From NCBI RefSeq assembly GCF_014192475.1, contig NZ_JACHXZ010000003.1:672882-736881 (forward strand): DNA of 64,000 nt, read 5' to 3'. The translations under genes and the position numbers were made by a program. The notes beneath the pieces are model-generated. The model did not search any database and was not told the DNA's origin. It saw only the letters and a list, made by a program, of their open reading frames with translations. The stretch comes from Simiduia aestuariiviva (GTDB lineage: Bacteria; Pseudomonadota; Gammaproteobacteria; Pseudomonadales; Cellvibrionaceae). Shown one piece after another: positions 9,179 through 18,254 of this stretch (position 1 is the first letter of the stretch; the number at the start of each line of letters is the position of its first letter).

Positions 9179-9697
9179 ATGCAACGCCTATATTACCTAG
9201 CAGATAGCATTCAAGCCGCCGAACACCTCACAGAAGACCTTCAAAATCATGGAGTCACCCGTGATCATGTTCATTTAGTGGCGGCCAACGACGCGGAGCT
9301 TGAGCGCCATCACATGCCCACTGCCACACCGCTCGACACCACGGACCTGTTGCCCGCCGGAGAAGGGGGCCTGCTGGTAGGTGCGAGTTTGGGGCTAATC
9401 GCCTGCGTCACCCTGTACCTCACTGGCTGGGTCTCCAGTTCACTCGCCTATGTGGGTCTATTCATATTTTGCACTGGATTCGGCACTTGGCTTGGCGGCT
9501 TTGTGGGCATTACGCGGCGACACTATAAACTCGAGCAATTTGACGAGGCCATTCAGCAGGGACATGTACTGGTGATGATCGACGCCGATGCCGAAAGCAG
9601 CAGCGCCATAGAGCGTTTTATGCAGCACCAGCCCCAAGCCCAACTGGCAGGGCGCGGAACTACATGGAATAACCCGCTACACCCAGCCCACCTTTAA
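9179..9697 (+). CDS. Two-TM membrane protein of unknown function
   Basis: A 172-residue protein. The N-terminus (LYYLADSIQAAEHLTEDLQNHGV) looks like the regulatory fold of DUF1269-type or general-stress membrane proteins. Two hydrophobic segments follow (GGLLVGASLGLIACVTLYLT and LAYVGLFIFCTGFGTWLGG), then a soluble tail. The pattern suggests an inner-membrane stress protein, but I cannot name a reaction. Confidence 0.7.
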   Translation: MQRLYYLADSIQAAEHLTEDLQNHGVTRDHVHLVAANDAELERHHMPTATPLDTTDLLPAGEGGLLVGASLGLIACVTLYLTGWVSSSLAYVGLFIFCTGFGTWLGGFVGITRRHYKLEQFDEAIQQGHVLVMIDADAESSSAIERFMQHQPQAQLAGRGTTWNNPLHPAHL

Positions 9698-9720
9698 ACA
9701 CACCCACCGCAAATAGCCAC

Positions 9721-9741
9721 AGGCGCCCATTTTGGGCGTCT
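9721..9741 (+). terminator. Hairpin after the two-TM gene
   Basis: A 9-bp stem (AGGCGCCCA against TGGGCGTCT, one wobble) with a 3-nt T loop, 23 bp after the stop. No strong T-run follows, so termination strength is uncertain. Confidence 0.4.
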
Positions 9742-9898
9742 GCGGGCGATTTATGCCCCCTCGATTCGCCTCAAAATGCCTATTGAAGTAAAAACTAAAC
9801 GCTGTAGAGTAAGGCATTGGCATGATTATAAAAAATACCTAGGCCACATAACGTTACGCTATATGCGATTCAGCTGACAAAAAGAGTGACTTTCCGCC

Positions 9899-11128
9899 AT
9901 GACTACTCGCTTACACCGCTGGCTTTTTGCGCTTTGCGCTAGTTTCACAGCCATGACCTTGCAGGCAGAACCCCTGCTAAACGGGATATCCTCCTACACC
10001 AAACTGGGTCAAGAACAATTTCTAGCTGGGCTCTACCTACCCAGTACCACTACCGACGTGGGCACCGCCCTCAATGTCGGCGGTGAGCGCCGCTTGGAGC
10101 TCCGCATTACAGCATCCAGTGTGTCGGCGCGCAGTTTAAGCCGCATGTGGATTGAAGGTATCGCCATCAACATTGCCGGCGACCAATTGCAGGCCAACGC
10201 CGAAGGGATGGTGGAATTCACCAAGCTAACCAAAGGCCGTCTCCGCACTGGCGACACCTTGGTGATTGACGACCTGCCCGGTGAGGGCATCAGCGTGTCG
10301 GTCAATGGCGTGGACATGGGCAAAATTCGCCGTGCCCCCAACCTCTTTAACATGCTGTTGTCGACGTGGGTTGGCTCAGTGCCACTGTCATCCGAATTCC
10401 GCGATGCCGTCATGGCGGGCGGCGACATCGACGCCAACCTATTGGGCCGTTACCGTGCCACCTCGCCCAGCGAAGAGCGCATTGCCGCCGTCGAAGCGTG
10501 GAAGGCACCCAAGCCTGCACCCGCGCAAGTGGCGGCCAGCAAGCCAGCACCGGTTTCTGCACCGACTGTTTCCGCACCAACTGTTTCAGCACCCGCTGTG
10601 ACGGCGCCGGTTTTAGCTGCTGCCAGCAAGCCCGATGTTGCATCGCCCTCAGGCACTGCGGCGCAAAAACCCGTGGTAGAGCAACCCAAGGTGACGCAAC
10701 CTGCAGTAGCAAAGCCCACACCTAAACCCACGCCCACACAAGTGGCCGCCGCAAAGCCCGTCAACAATGCGTTTTTGGATGATGAAGAGCTCGATGAAGA
10801 GGAAGAGCCCCTCTTGACGGCAGCTTCGCTGGTTAGTCGTCAGCTGTATCACTCCAAGCTGCTGCGCTGGACCTACAAAAACATTCGCTACCCCAAGCGC
10901 GCGCTCCAGCGCGGCCAAGAGGGCTCCGTGCGCATTGCAATTATTATTGATCGCAACGGTAAAGTGCTGGACATGCAGCCGCTAGAGGAATCGCGCCACA
11001 GTTTGCTGAACTCTGAGGCGGTGAAAGCGGTAGAGCGCTCTGACCCCTTCCCGCCAATGCCGCAGGACCTGCAAGGCGAGCGCTTTGAGTTTACCCTGCC
11101 AATTACCTTTAGCATTCCCAAGGGGTGA
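9899..11128 (+). CDS. Exported protein: chalcone-isomerase-like domain fused to TonB C-terminal domain
   Basis: A 409-residue protein with three parts. The signal peptide (WLFALCASFTAMTLQA) is followed by a domain of about 165 residues that resembles the chalcone-isomerase-like fold of bacterial exported proteins (LGQEQFLAGLYLPS, SRMWIEGIAINI). A Pro/Ala-rich linker with triplicated VSAPT units runs from about 200 to 290, then an acidic patch (DDEELDEEEEP). The last 90 residues are a TonB C-terminal domain (YPKRALQRGQEGSVRIAI, FPPMPQDL). There is no N-terminal TonB-type membrane anchor. It probably works in the periplasm and contacts an outer-membrane partner; the fusion is unusual. Confidence 0.7.
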   Translation: MTTRLHRWLFALCASFTAMTLQAEPLLNGISSYTKLGQEQFLAGLYLPSTTTDVGTALNVGGERRLELRITASSVSARSLSRMWIEGIAINIAGDQLQANAEGMVEFTKLTKGRLRTGDTLVIDDLPGEGISVSVNGVDMGKIRRAPNLFNMLLSTWVGSVPLSSEFRDAVMAGGDIDANLLGRYRATSPSEERIAAVEAWKAPKPAPAQVAASKPAPVSAPTVSAPTVSAPAVTAPVLAAASKPDVASPSGTAAQKPVVEQPKVTQPAVAKPTPKPTPTQVAAAKPVNNAFLDDEELDEEEEPLLTAASLVSRQLYHSKLLRWTYKNIRYPKRALQRGQEGSVRIAIIIDRNGKVLDMQPLEESRHSLLNSEAVKAVERSDPFPPMPQDLQGERFEFTLPITFSIPKG

Positions 11129-11152
11129 GCCTAGGACTGTAGGCTAGACAAC

Positions 11153-11179
11153 AAAAAACGGCCCTAGGGCCGTTTTTTT
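11153..11179. terminator. Bidirectional rho-independent terminator
   Basis: A perfect palindromic stem (ACGGCCCTAGGGCCGT) is flanked by A-run on one side and T-run on the other, so it can end transcription in both directions. It separates the TonB-fusion gene and the convergent gene on the minus strand. The minus-strand gene's stop codon overlaps its edge. Confidence 0.9.
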
Positions 11180-11729
11180 ATGGTCCTTCGGCCAATGCCG
11201 ACAAGCGCTCCGTGATCACCCGCGCGATCGCCGCGCGATCCAGCGCTGACATATCCGACAACTTGTCCAACCGCAGCGCGTGCAAATGCAAGCAGGGCGT
11301 CGTGGCATTCATTTCCCGCAAATCGCCTTTCATTAATACCGGCAAAAACGGGCGCTCCGGAGGACGATTTTGATTGACCAAGCCAATGCCGATCTTCAAC
11401 GGCACCAGGCGGTGCTTGGCCTTGCCACTTTTAAACGGAATGCTCAGCAATAGTGCCGGCCCTTTACCCGGCACGATATGCAACCCCGTGGCAATGAGTG
11501 CCTCGGGGTCAATATTGTTAAAGGTGTCAAAGTGCGCGTAAGGGTTGGGCAATATCACCAACTTTCGATTTTCCTCGCGCGGAACGAAAATGTTGTAATT
11601 GGTATAGAGCTGATTGACTGATTGCGAAAAAACACAAAGCTTATTTTCAAAACCGACGACAAATTCATGGGCCTGCGAACGCTCTGAAAACGTATCCAAA
11701 TCCCAGACTAAATCTTTGTTTTGCTCCAT
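11178..11729 (-). CDS. Conserved-looking cytoplasmic protein of unknown function
   Basis: I do not recognise a named family. I chose the ATG at 11729 (MEQNKDLVWDLDTFSERS), since the longer reading upstream starts with unlikely residues and would run close to selO. The 183 residues look soluble and mixed alpha/beta, with FVVGFENKLCVF, LVILPNPYAHFDTF and HIVPGKGPALLLSIPF segments. It is divergent from selO with 111 bp between the starts. Confidence 0.6.
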   Translation of the reverse strand: MEQNKDLVWDLDTFSERSQAHEFVVGFENKLCVFSQSVNQLYTNYNIFVPREENRKLVILPNPYAHFDTFNNIDPEALIATGLHIVPGKGPALLLSIPFKSGKAKHRLVPLKIGIGLVNQNRPPERPFLPVLMKGDLREMNATTPCLHLHALRLDKLSDMSALDRAAIARVITERLSALAEGP

Positions 11730-11840
11730 GCAGTGGAGACCCTCTGTGGCGAAATCTGTGCAGTTTGGCTTAGCTAAACACCGCCGCTGAGTCCCCAGCT
11801 GTGGCATCATGCAAAACACGCTTCAACTGAGTATAAGTCA

Positions 11841-13253
11841 ATGTGCGCCAAGTTCGACAACTCCTTTGCCGCGCTCGGCCCCGACTTTGGCACGCGCATG
11901 CAGCCACAGCCCTTGGCCGAAGCCCGCCTGCTGCACCTGAACGCACCTCTGGCCGACGCCCTAGCACTGCCAGCAACCATGGTGGAATCCATGGTGTTGG
12001 GGCGAGAACTGCCCGAGGGTTGCGCCCCTATGGCCATGGTCTATGCCGGCCACCAATTCGGCGGTTTCAGCCCGCAACTGGGCGACGGGCGCGGCCTATT
12101 ATTGGGGGAGTGGCAGGTCGATAACAATCACTGGGATCTGCACCTCAAGGGGGCCGGGCGCACCCCCTACTCGCGCTTTGGCGACGGACGCGCGGTTTTG
12201 CGCTCCAGCATTCGAGAATATCTGGGCTCCTGCGCGATGCACGGCTTGGGTATTCCTACAACCCAAGCCCTAGCGCTGGCCGGCAGCGACGAGACGGTCC
12301 TGCGCGAAACGCCAGAGACAGGCGCAACCCTGCTGCGCACAACCCAGTGCCACATTCGCTTTGGCCACTTCGAATATTTTTTCTACCAAGGTCTGCACCA
12401 ACCTTTGGCGCAACTGGTGGACTACTGTGCGCAACGGTATTTGGCGGTGCAAAGTAACACCGCCGACAATGCGCTGAATTTGCTTAGGTTTACCACCGAG
12501 CGCACCGCCCAATTGATCGCCCAATGGCAGGCCGCGGGCTTTGCCCACGGCGTAATGAATACCGATAACATGTCACTCATCGGCGAAACCTTTGATTTTG
12601 GTCCCTACGGTTTCCTCGACGACTTTGAGCCCGGCTTTATCTGCAATCACTCAGACGACCAAGGCCGCTATGCATTCGATCGTCAGGCCAGTATCGGACT
12701 GTGGAATTTAAATGCGCTAGCCCACAGCCTTTCCACTTTAATCGACATCGACGCCATAAAAGCCGCGCTGGCACGCTACCAGCCCACGTTAAGCCAAACC
12801 TATTTTCAATTGATGATGGGCAAGCTGGGGCTCGACGATAACCTAACCGACGCCAAGCAAACCCTGCTAAATAATTTGCTCGCATTGCTGGCCAGTGAGC
12901 GCACTGACTACCACCAATTTTTTCGCAGCCTGAGTCACAGCAAACAAGCCGCACGGGATTTAATCGTCGATCGCGCCGCCGCTGACACCTGGTTAGCCAC
13001 CTATGAGGCGTGCTGCGCACAAGAACCTAATGGCGAGCGACAACAGCACATGCGCGCTCGCAATCCAAAATATGTGCTTCGCAACTACCTGGCCCAACGG
13101 GCCATTGAGCAGGCCCAAGCGGGCGACCTAAGTGGCGTGCGCAATTTATTTACCGTGCTATCGGCACCCTACGACGAACACAGCCAGCTCGAGGCCCTCG
13201 CGGCGGCGCCGCCCGACGACCAGAAGCATCTGCCGGTAAGTTGCTCAAGTTGA
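11841..13253 (+). CDS. selO: Protein adenylyltransferase SelO (pseudokinase fold)
   Basis: SelO (YdiU) transfers AMP from ATP to hydroxyl side chains on proteins, and in E. coli it supports the oxidative stress response. The 470 residues match the family length. Hallmarks include VYAGHQFGGFSPQLGDGR, LKGAGRTPYSRFGDGRAVLRSSIREYL, and GVMNTDNMSLIGETFDFGPYGFLDDF with the metal-binding Asn and Asp. The C-terminal end lacks the conserved CGC-type redox cysteines seen in some members; it ends with PVSCSS. It may be co-transcribed with the HDOD gene 51 bp downstream. Confidence 0.95.
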   Translation: MCAKFDNSFAALGPDFGTRMQPQPLAEARLLHLNAPLADALALPATMVESMVLGRELPEGCAPMAMVYAGHQFGGFSPQLGDGRGLLLGEWQVDNNHWDLHLKGAGRTPYSRFGDGRAVLRSSIREYLGSCAMHGLGIPTTQALALAGSDETVLRETPETGATLLRTTQCHIRFGHFEYFFYQGLHQPLAQLVDYCAQRYLAVQSNTADNALNLLRFTTERTAQLIAQWQAAGFAHGVMNTDNMSLIGETFDFGPYGFLDDFEPGFICNHSDDQGRYAFDRQASIGLWNLNALAHSLSTLIDIDAIKAALARYQPTLSQTYFQLMMGKLGLDDNLTDAKQTLLNNLLALLASERTDYHQFFRSLSHSKQAARDLIVDRAAADTWLATYEACCAQEPNGERQQHMRARNPKYVLRNYLAQRAIEQAQAGDLSGVRNLFTVLSAPYDEHSQLEALAAAPPDDQKHLPVSCSS

Positions 13254-13304
13254 TCTACACTTGGTGTGATCGCTTCACTACGCCGTTAGCTGCCGAGACA
13301 CACC

Positions 13305-14168
13305 ATGACCGATTTCACGCTCGACTCGCCCGCCGCACAGGCCGTTGCCGACATATTGCAGTCCAAGATGGCCAATCAAGAACTCGACGTGCCGCTGCTG
13401 CCAGAGGTGGCGAGTAAAGTTGTCACCCTGTCACAGGATCCCGAGTCTGATGCCGCCCAGTTGGCTAAGCTAATACAAAGTGATCAGGCATTAGCGGGCC
13501 ACGTCATGCACATCGCAAATTCGGCGGCCTATTCGCCCAACGCATCGCTGGTTTCGCTGCAACAAGCCATCACGCGTCTAGGCATGAATTTAATTTCCGA
13601 CATCGCCTTGGCAGCCTCAATCTCGGCCAAGATGTTCAAGGCACCCGGCTTTGAAAACCACATTCAAGCAATTTGGCGCCACGCGCTGGCGACGGCACTG
13701 TGGGGCAAAGAAATTGCCCGCCAATGCCGACGCAATGTCGAAGCCACATTTTTGTGCGGCCTTCTACACTCCATTGGTCGGCCGGTGGTCATACAAGCCG
13801 CGCTCGATTGCGCGAAGAAATCGGACACAGCGCTTACTGAAGCAGACGTATTGGCACTCGAAGCGGCGCTGCACACCCCCATTGGTGTGGCCGTAGCACA
13901 GCGCTGGGACATGCCGCAAATTGTGTGTGACTCCATTGGATTTTTTCATTGCTACGACCAGGCGACCCAAGCGCGCGAGCAAACCACCATGGTCAATGGC
14001 GCCGCGGCATTTGCCACGCACCTATTAACGCCCGACGCCCTATCCATAGCCGAACTCACGGCACTGCCCGTGCTGGCAGACCTCAATTTATACGACGACG
14101 ATATCGCCGGTTTGCTCGATAAAAAAGCGGACGTTAAGAGCACCATGGAGGCCATGCTAGGGCGATGA
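13305..14168 (+). CDS. HDOD-domain signalling protein
   Basis: A 287-residue cytoplasmic protein made mostly of one HDOD domain (residues 25-225), an HD-related fold that has usually lost metal ligands and serves in signal output. Visible motifs are LPEVASKVVTLSQDPESD, LAGHVMHIANSAAYS and SLQQAITRLGMNLISDIALA. Partners are unknown. It overlaps the sthA start by 4 bp (ATGA), a sign of translational coupling. Confidence 0.88.
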   Translation: MTDFTLDSPAAQAVADILQSKMANQELDVPLLPEVASKVVTLSQDPESDAAQLAKLIQSDQALAGHVMHIANSAAYSPNASLVSLQQAITRLGMNLISDIALAASISAKMFKAPGFENHIQAIWRHALATALWGKEIARQCRRNVEATFLCGLLHSIGRPVVIQAALDCAKKSDTALTEADVLALEAALHTPIGVAVAQRWDMPQIVCDSIGFFHCYDQATQAREQTTMVNGAAAFATHLLTPDALSIAELTALPVLADLNLYDDDIAGLLDKKADVKSTMEAMLGR

Positions 14169-15553
14169 CTTACGATTATGATTTGATTGTCATCGGCAGC
14201 GGCCCCGCAGGCCAGAAAGCCGCCGTTCAAGGGGCCAAGGCCGGAAAAAAAGTGGCGCTCATTGAGCGCGACCGCGTGCTCGGCGGCGCCTGTGTGCACC
14301 GCGGCACTATCCCCTCCAAAACACTGCGTGAAAATGCGCTGCGCGTTAAAAATATGCGGGCCAATGCCAGCCTCTCTAATTTTGTGCTGGCAGAAGATAC
14401 CGAAATGGCCACGCTTATCGATCGACTCGATCAAGTGTTGGCGGCACACGATGAATACATGCGCCGCCAAATTGAGCGCAATCACATCGACACTATTCAT
14501 GGGCGCGCAAAATTTTTAGATCAACACCAGCTGCAAATTGCCAAAGTCCGCGGTGAATCACAAACCATCAGCGCAGACAACATCATCATTGCCACCGGCT
14601 CGTTTCCACGCACCCCTGACAATATCCCCGTGGACCACGAATATCTGTTCGACAGCGATTCAATATTGTCCATGCTGTATTTGCCGAAGAGCCTCACCGT
14701 GCTCGGCGGCGGCGTCATCGCCAGCGAATACGCCTCGATCTTTCAGGCGCTCGGCGTCAAGGTCACGATGGTCGACAAGTACCCGCGCCCGCTCGGATTC
14801 TTGGATCAAGATTTAACGGATAAATTTGTCCACGCCTTTACCGAGATGGGCGGCACTTGGCTCGGCGAACACAACGTCACCAGCGCACGCTTTGATGGCT
14901 TGGCGGGAGTCATTACCGAGTGTGATAACGGCGTAAGCGTGCACAGCGAAAAATTATTGTGTGCCGCGGGGCGCATCGCCAATGTCAAAGACTTGCACAT
15001 TGAAAATGCGGGACTCGCACTCAACGAGCGCGGCTTAATTTCCGTGGATGGCAATTTGCGCACGAGCAGTCCTAACATCTACGCCGCAGGCGATGTCATC
15101 GGCCCGCCGAGCCTCGCATCGGCCTCCATGGAGCAAGGGCGGCGCGCCAGCTGCAACGCATTGGGCATGACACTAGGGCGTATTGCCAGCACCATTCCAT
15201 CGGGTATCTATGCCATTCCCGAACTGTCCGCCGTGGGCTTGACGGAACAACAAGCCATCGAAAAGCACGGTAGCGCAATCGTAGGCAGAGCCAATTTTGA
15301 AGAAATCGCCCGCGGGCAAATTTCGGGCATTCAAGACGGCATGCTAAAACTTATCTGCGATCCCAGCGGCCACAAACTGCTCGGCGTGATGATTGTGGGG
15401 GAAGGTGCCACGGAGCTTATCCATATCGGACAAATGGCGCTGCTCAACGACGCCGATGCCGATATTTTTGTGGAGAGTATTTTTAACTTTCCCACCTTGG
15501 CCGAGGCCTACCGCGTAGCGGCGCTATCAGTGATCGGGCAACGCCCCAAATAA
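14165..15553 (+). CDS. sthA: Soluble pyridine nucleotide transhydrogenase
   Basis: This FAD enzyme moves hydride between NADPH and NAD+ in the cytoplasm to balance the pools. The 462 residues match the family length (E. coli SthA, 466). The FAD motif GSGPAGQKAA lies near residue 12. The segment GGACVHRGTIPSKTLRE replaces the second redox cysteine of related disulfide reductases by Thr, which is diagnostic. The NAD-binding motif GGGVIASEYASIF lies near residue 180 and YAAGDVIGPPSLAS near 302. The gene overlaps the HDOD gene by 4 bp and, at its 3' end, the convergent methyltransferase by 27 bp. Confidence 0.96.
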   Translation: MTYDYDLIVIGSGPAGQKAAVQGAKAGKKVALIERDRVLGGACVHRGTIPSKTLRENALRVKNMRANASLSNFVLAEDTEMATLIDRLDQVLAAHDEYMRRQIERNHIDTIHGRAKFLDQHQLQIAKVRGESQTISADNIIIATGSFPRTPDNIPVDHEYLFDSDSILSMLYLPKSLTVLGGGVIASEYASIFQALGVKVTMVDKYPRPLGFLDQDLTDKFVHAFTEMGGTWLGEHNVTSARFDGLAGVITECDNGVSVHSEKLLCAAGRIANVKDLHIENAGLALNERGLISVDGNLRTSSPNIYAAGDVIGPPSLASASMEQGRRASCNALGMTLGRIASTIPSGIYAIPELSAVGLTEQQAIEKHGSAIVGRANFEEIARGQISGIQDGMLKLICDPSGHKLLGVMIVGEGATELIHIGQMALLNDADADIFVESIFNFPTLAEAYRVAALSVIGQRPK

Positions 15554-16195
15554 TCCTCTGGCGTAAAAATTCACGCCGTTAAATTGAGCGGGCTCACCCA
15601 AGTCTGGCCAGGTACACGACTGGGCCTCACCGAGCGGCTGATAGCCCGATACCGGCAAACTGCGCACTCTGGAATCCGCCAATAGCACGGCATCAGCCCG
15701 ATGCGCGAAGCTTTCGACCAGTGGATAATTATCGGCGTCGTAGAGCACATCGGCGGCCAGCAGCAGATCCACCACCGGCGCCCCAGCCAAATCATCCAGA
15801 ATCCGCACGGTCACTCCATTTAATGCCGCGTTAGCGCGAATGGCGTCGCGCGCATGAGCATCCGTGTCGCAGGCCCACACCTCGGCGGCACCGGCCAAGG
15901 CCGCCGCTATGGCCACCACACCACTGCCGGCACCAAAATCCAGTACGCGCCGTCCGCACACCAACGCTGGCTCGGCCAAAATCCGCGCCGCCAGTGCCTG
16001 ACCGCTGGCCCAGCAGAAGGCCCAATAGGCCGGCTCCGCCATCACCTTGGCCGCCGTTTCGGGCGCCAGCGGGCGGTCGGCCAGCATTGCTGCGTCCAGT
16101 AGCCACAAGCGCAGCGGAATCTGGGGCAAGACGGTGTCTATCAAGGCCCCATCGGGGAGTGATAGGCGCAAATTTGCGGTCAGCTGGGCCGTCAC
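15527..16195 (-). CDS. SAM-dependent methyltransferase, METTL20/PrmA-like
   Basis: A 222-residue class I methyltransferase. The SAM motif VLDFGAGSGVVAIAAALAG lies near residue 83, the acidic loop VWACDTDAHARDAI follows, and LLLAADVLYD matches motif IV of protein-lysine methyltransferases such as ETFB-lysine methyltransferase and Nnt1. The target is unknown. Its 3' end overlaps sthA on the other strand. Confidence 0.8.
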   Translation of the reverse strand: MTAQLTANLRLSLPDGALIDTVLPQIPLRLWLLDAAMLADRPLAPETAAKVMAEPAYWAFCWASGQALAARILAEPALVCGRRVLDFGAGSGVVAIAAALAGAAEVWACDTDAHARDAIRANAALNGVTVRILDDLAGAPVVDLLLAADVLYDADNYPLVESFAHRADAVLLADSRVRSLPVSGYQPLGEAQSCTWPDLGEPAQFNGVNFYARGLFGALPDH

Positions 16196-16364
16196 GGGGC
16201 CGCTGCCTTACAGGAAAAAGTTAGGAGATCGCGATTATTCATAGTATTAAAGTATTAAGAGCGGAACCAGTGCGCAGAAAATAGCCAGTGCCTAAGGCAT
16301 AGTAAAAGACATGGAGAAACGGGAAGGGAAGCGCATTAATTTACCCCGTAGCGAGCGTAGCAGT

Positions 16365-16721
16365 ATGAACACCGCTGACATCCAAGCCACCGCAACCCAA
16401 CGCAACACACTGGCGCTATTCGCTGGTTTAGCACTGTGTGCATGCATCGGCACCACAACCGCTGGCGAATCCATCTCCCCCACATTCTACGCCGGTGAAG
16501 GCAGTTCAATAGCCCAAGCGCGCACCCAGGCCATTCACTTTCACCTACACGCTAAATCGTCACAAACTGAGCAAGCCAACACCCGTGGCGGCTTTGTTGG
16601 CCTGCTGGCCAAGGCGTTAACCCCCAGCCAATTGCTGCGCCCAGTACACCGCGCGGGCTTTCGCATCCAAACCCAGGCGGGCGATGACGGCCTTGAGTTG
16701 AGTGCCGCCTACCGCTTCTAG
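16365..16721 (+). CDS. Small exported protein of unknown function
   Basis: I do not recognise it. The ATG at 16365 gives 118 residues; a start at 16311 adds 18 polar residues. A hydrophobic stretch (TLALFAGLALCACIGTTTAG) suggests a signal peptide or lipid-anchored export. The mature part is polar and ends in Tyr-Arg-Phe, the aromatic C-terminus common to outer-membrane proteins (ELSAAYRF), which hints at a beta-barrel or barrel-associated product. Confidence 0.5.
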   Translation: MNTADIQATATQRNTLALFAGLALCACIGTTTAGESISPTFYAGEGSSIAQARTQAIHFHLHAKSSQTEQANTRGGFVGLLAKALTPSQLLRPVHRAGFRIQTQAGDDGLELSAAYRF

Positions 16722-16736
16722 CCCTAACAACCACTC

Positions 16737-17849
16737 TTAGCTGTCTGCGCTTGAGCCTTTAGTAGACTCATCCGCCGCCACCACTAAAGCCATGATGGGG
16801 CTGTCGGCTAACGACTGCCCTTCCGGCGGAACATCCCCCAACACCATGCCCAACCACGCCGTGCCGGGGTAACTTTCCAACGCAATCTTCACGGTCATGG
16901 TCAAGGGCACCGAAAGCAACATACCCACTGGCCCCAACACCCACCCCCAAAACACCAAGGATAGGAAGACCACCAAGGTCGACAGGTTCAAGCCGCGCCC
17001 CATCACTTTGGGCTCTACCACGTTGCCAATGAGCAGGTTAATCGCCACATAACCCGCGGCCGTCCAGAGTGCATCGGGCACGCCCAACTGCACCAGCGCC
17101 AACAACACCGCCGGCACCGCCGCCAAGAGCGAGCCCAGATTGGGCACAAAATTCAACAGGAAGGCCATGGTGCCCCAGAGCAAGGCGTAGTCCACGCCTA
17201 AAAACCACAACCACAGACTCACCAGCGCACCGGTGGCCAAACTCAGGCCACTCTTGAGCGCCATATAATGGTTGACCGCCTTAGTAAAACGGTTGATCCC
17301 ATTGATCGTACTTTGCATGTCCTCATGGGCGCGCGCCAAGCGATCCGCAAAACGCATCTCTTCCGCCAAAATGAAAATCACGGTCAGCAATATCAGAAAG
17401 GCGTTGGTCATCAAGTTGCCCAGCGACGACAAGGTGTTACCTGCCAGTGCCAGCGCCGCCGAGGGTTTGACATTCTCAGCCCAAAAACCGCGATCTATTT
17501 CCAACCCTCGCGAAGCGAGCCAGCCGCGCAAACCGCCGCTCATCTCTTGTAACCGCGCTTGGTATTCGGGCAGATCGGCGCGGAAAGACGCGATAGATGA
17601 CCCCACCACAGCGCCGATGATAGCGCCCATCAAAACGATCAATAAGATCATGAGCAGCACGGCCAAACCACCCGGCATACCGCGGCTTTTCATCCACAGC
17701 AGCGGCGGCGAGCAGATCACCGCAATAAACAATGACAATAAAAATGGCACCAACAGCGATTCAGCTGCGCGCATACCTGCCACTACCACCACAAATGCCG
17801 CCAAGCCCAACATAAACAGTAATACGGGGCGGTTGTGTCCATCGCTCAT
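16737..17849 (-). CDS. AI-2E-family (PerM-type) inner-membrane transporter
   Basis: A 370-residue membrane protein with about eight hydrophobic segments. The order fits the family: an N-terminal pair (LLFMLGLAAFVVVVAG, LLVPFLLSLFIAVIC), a long soluble loop (residues 90-150), then a C-terminal core with the LLWGTMAFLLNFVPNLGSLLAAVPAVL and GRGLNLSTLVVFLSLVFWGWVLGPVGMLL regions. Members move peptides, signals or ions; the substrate cannot be told from sequence. Confidence 0.88.
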   Translation of the reverse strand: MSDGHNRPVLLFMLGLAAFVVVVAGMRAAESLLVPFLLSLFIAVICSPPLLWMKSRGMPGGLAVLLMILLIVLMGAIIGAVVGSSIASFRADLPEYQARLQEMSGGLRGWLASRGLEIDRGFWAENVKPSAALALAGNTLSSLGNLMTNAFLILLTVIFILAEEMRFADRLARAHEDMQSTINGINRFTKAVNHYMALKSGLSLATGALVSLWLWFLGVDYALLWGTMAFLLNFVPNLGSLLAAVPAVLLALVQLGVPDALWTAAGYVAINLLIGNVVEPKVMGRGLNLSTLVVFLSLVFWGWVLGPVGMLLSVPLTMTVKIALESYPGTAWLGMVLGDVPPEGQSLADSPIMALVVAADESTKGSSADS

Positions 17850-17915
17850 GGTATTTTCCTTTCACTAAAACGGGGGTGTCAGCGCTGACTCATCATACGC
17901 TGTGGATTGAAACAC

Positions 17916-18254
17916 TTAGGCCTCTGGCTCACAAGCCCGCAACTCGGCAGCGATTTCCGCCAGCAGGCGCCGGCCCTCGGCATCAAAAAGAAACGGGCCT
18001 TCATCACCCAGAAGATGCGCATCCTCTATTGCCAGGCAGCGCAATCGAATTGCGTCTAGAGCGGGATCATAGCGAATCGGTATCGCGGTAAACACCAACC
18101 AATCTTGGTGTCGGGCACAGCCACTGGCCACGTCGTCGAGCAAGCGCAACACGTTGCTGGCATCGATCCGATAGGACGGCTGCCACAGCCGCAACAAAAT
18201 CCACAGCACCACCCCAAACAACAGCAGGCTGGCCAGCAGCGGAATGACTACCAT
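17916..18254 (-). CDS. Small membrane-anchored protein of unknown function
   Basis: With the ATG at 18254 the product has 112 residues: one N-terminal membrane segment (VVIPLLASLLLFGVVLWILL) and a soluble domain with many Leu and Asp residues (DAIRLRCLAIEDAHLLGDEG). The start overlaps the end of the TSUP transporter gene by 7 bp, so the two are translationally coupled. Longer readings run through the transporter gene and are unlikely. Confidence 0.6.
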   Translation of the reverse strand: MVVIPLLASLLLFGVVLWILLRLWQPSYRIDASNVLRLLDDVASGCARHQDWLVFTAIPIRYDPALDAIRLRCLAIEDAHLLGDEGPFLFDAEGRRLLAEIAAELRACEPEA

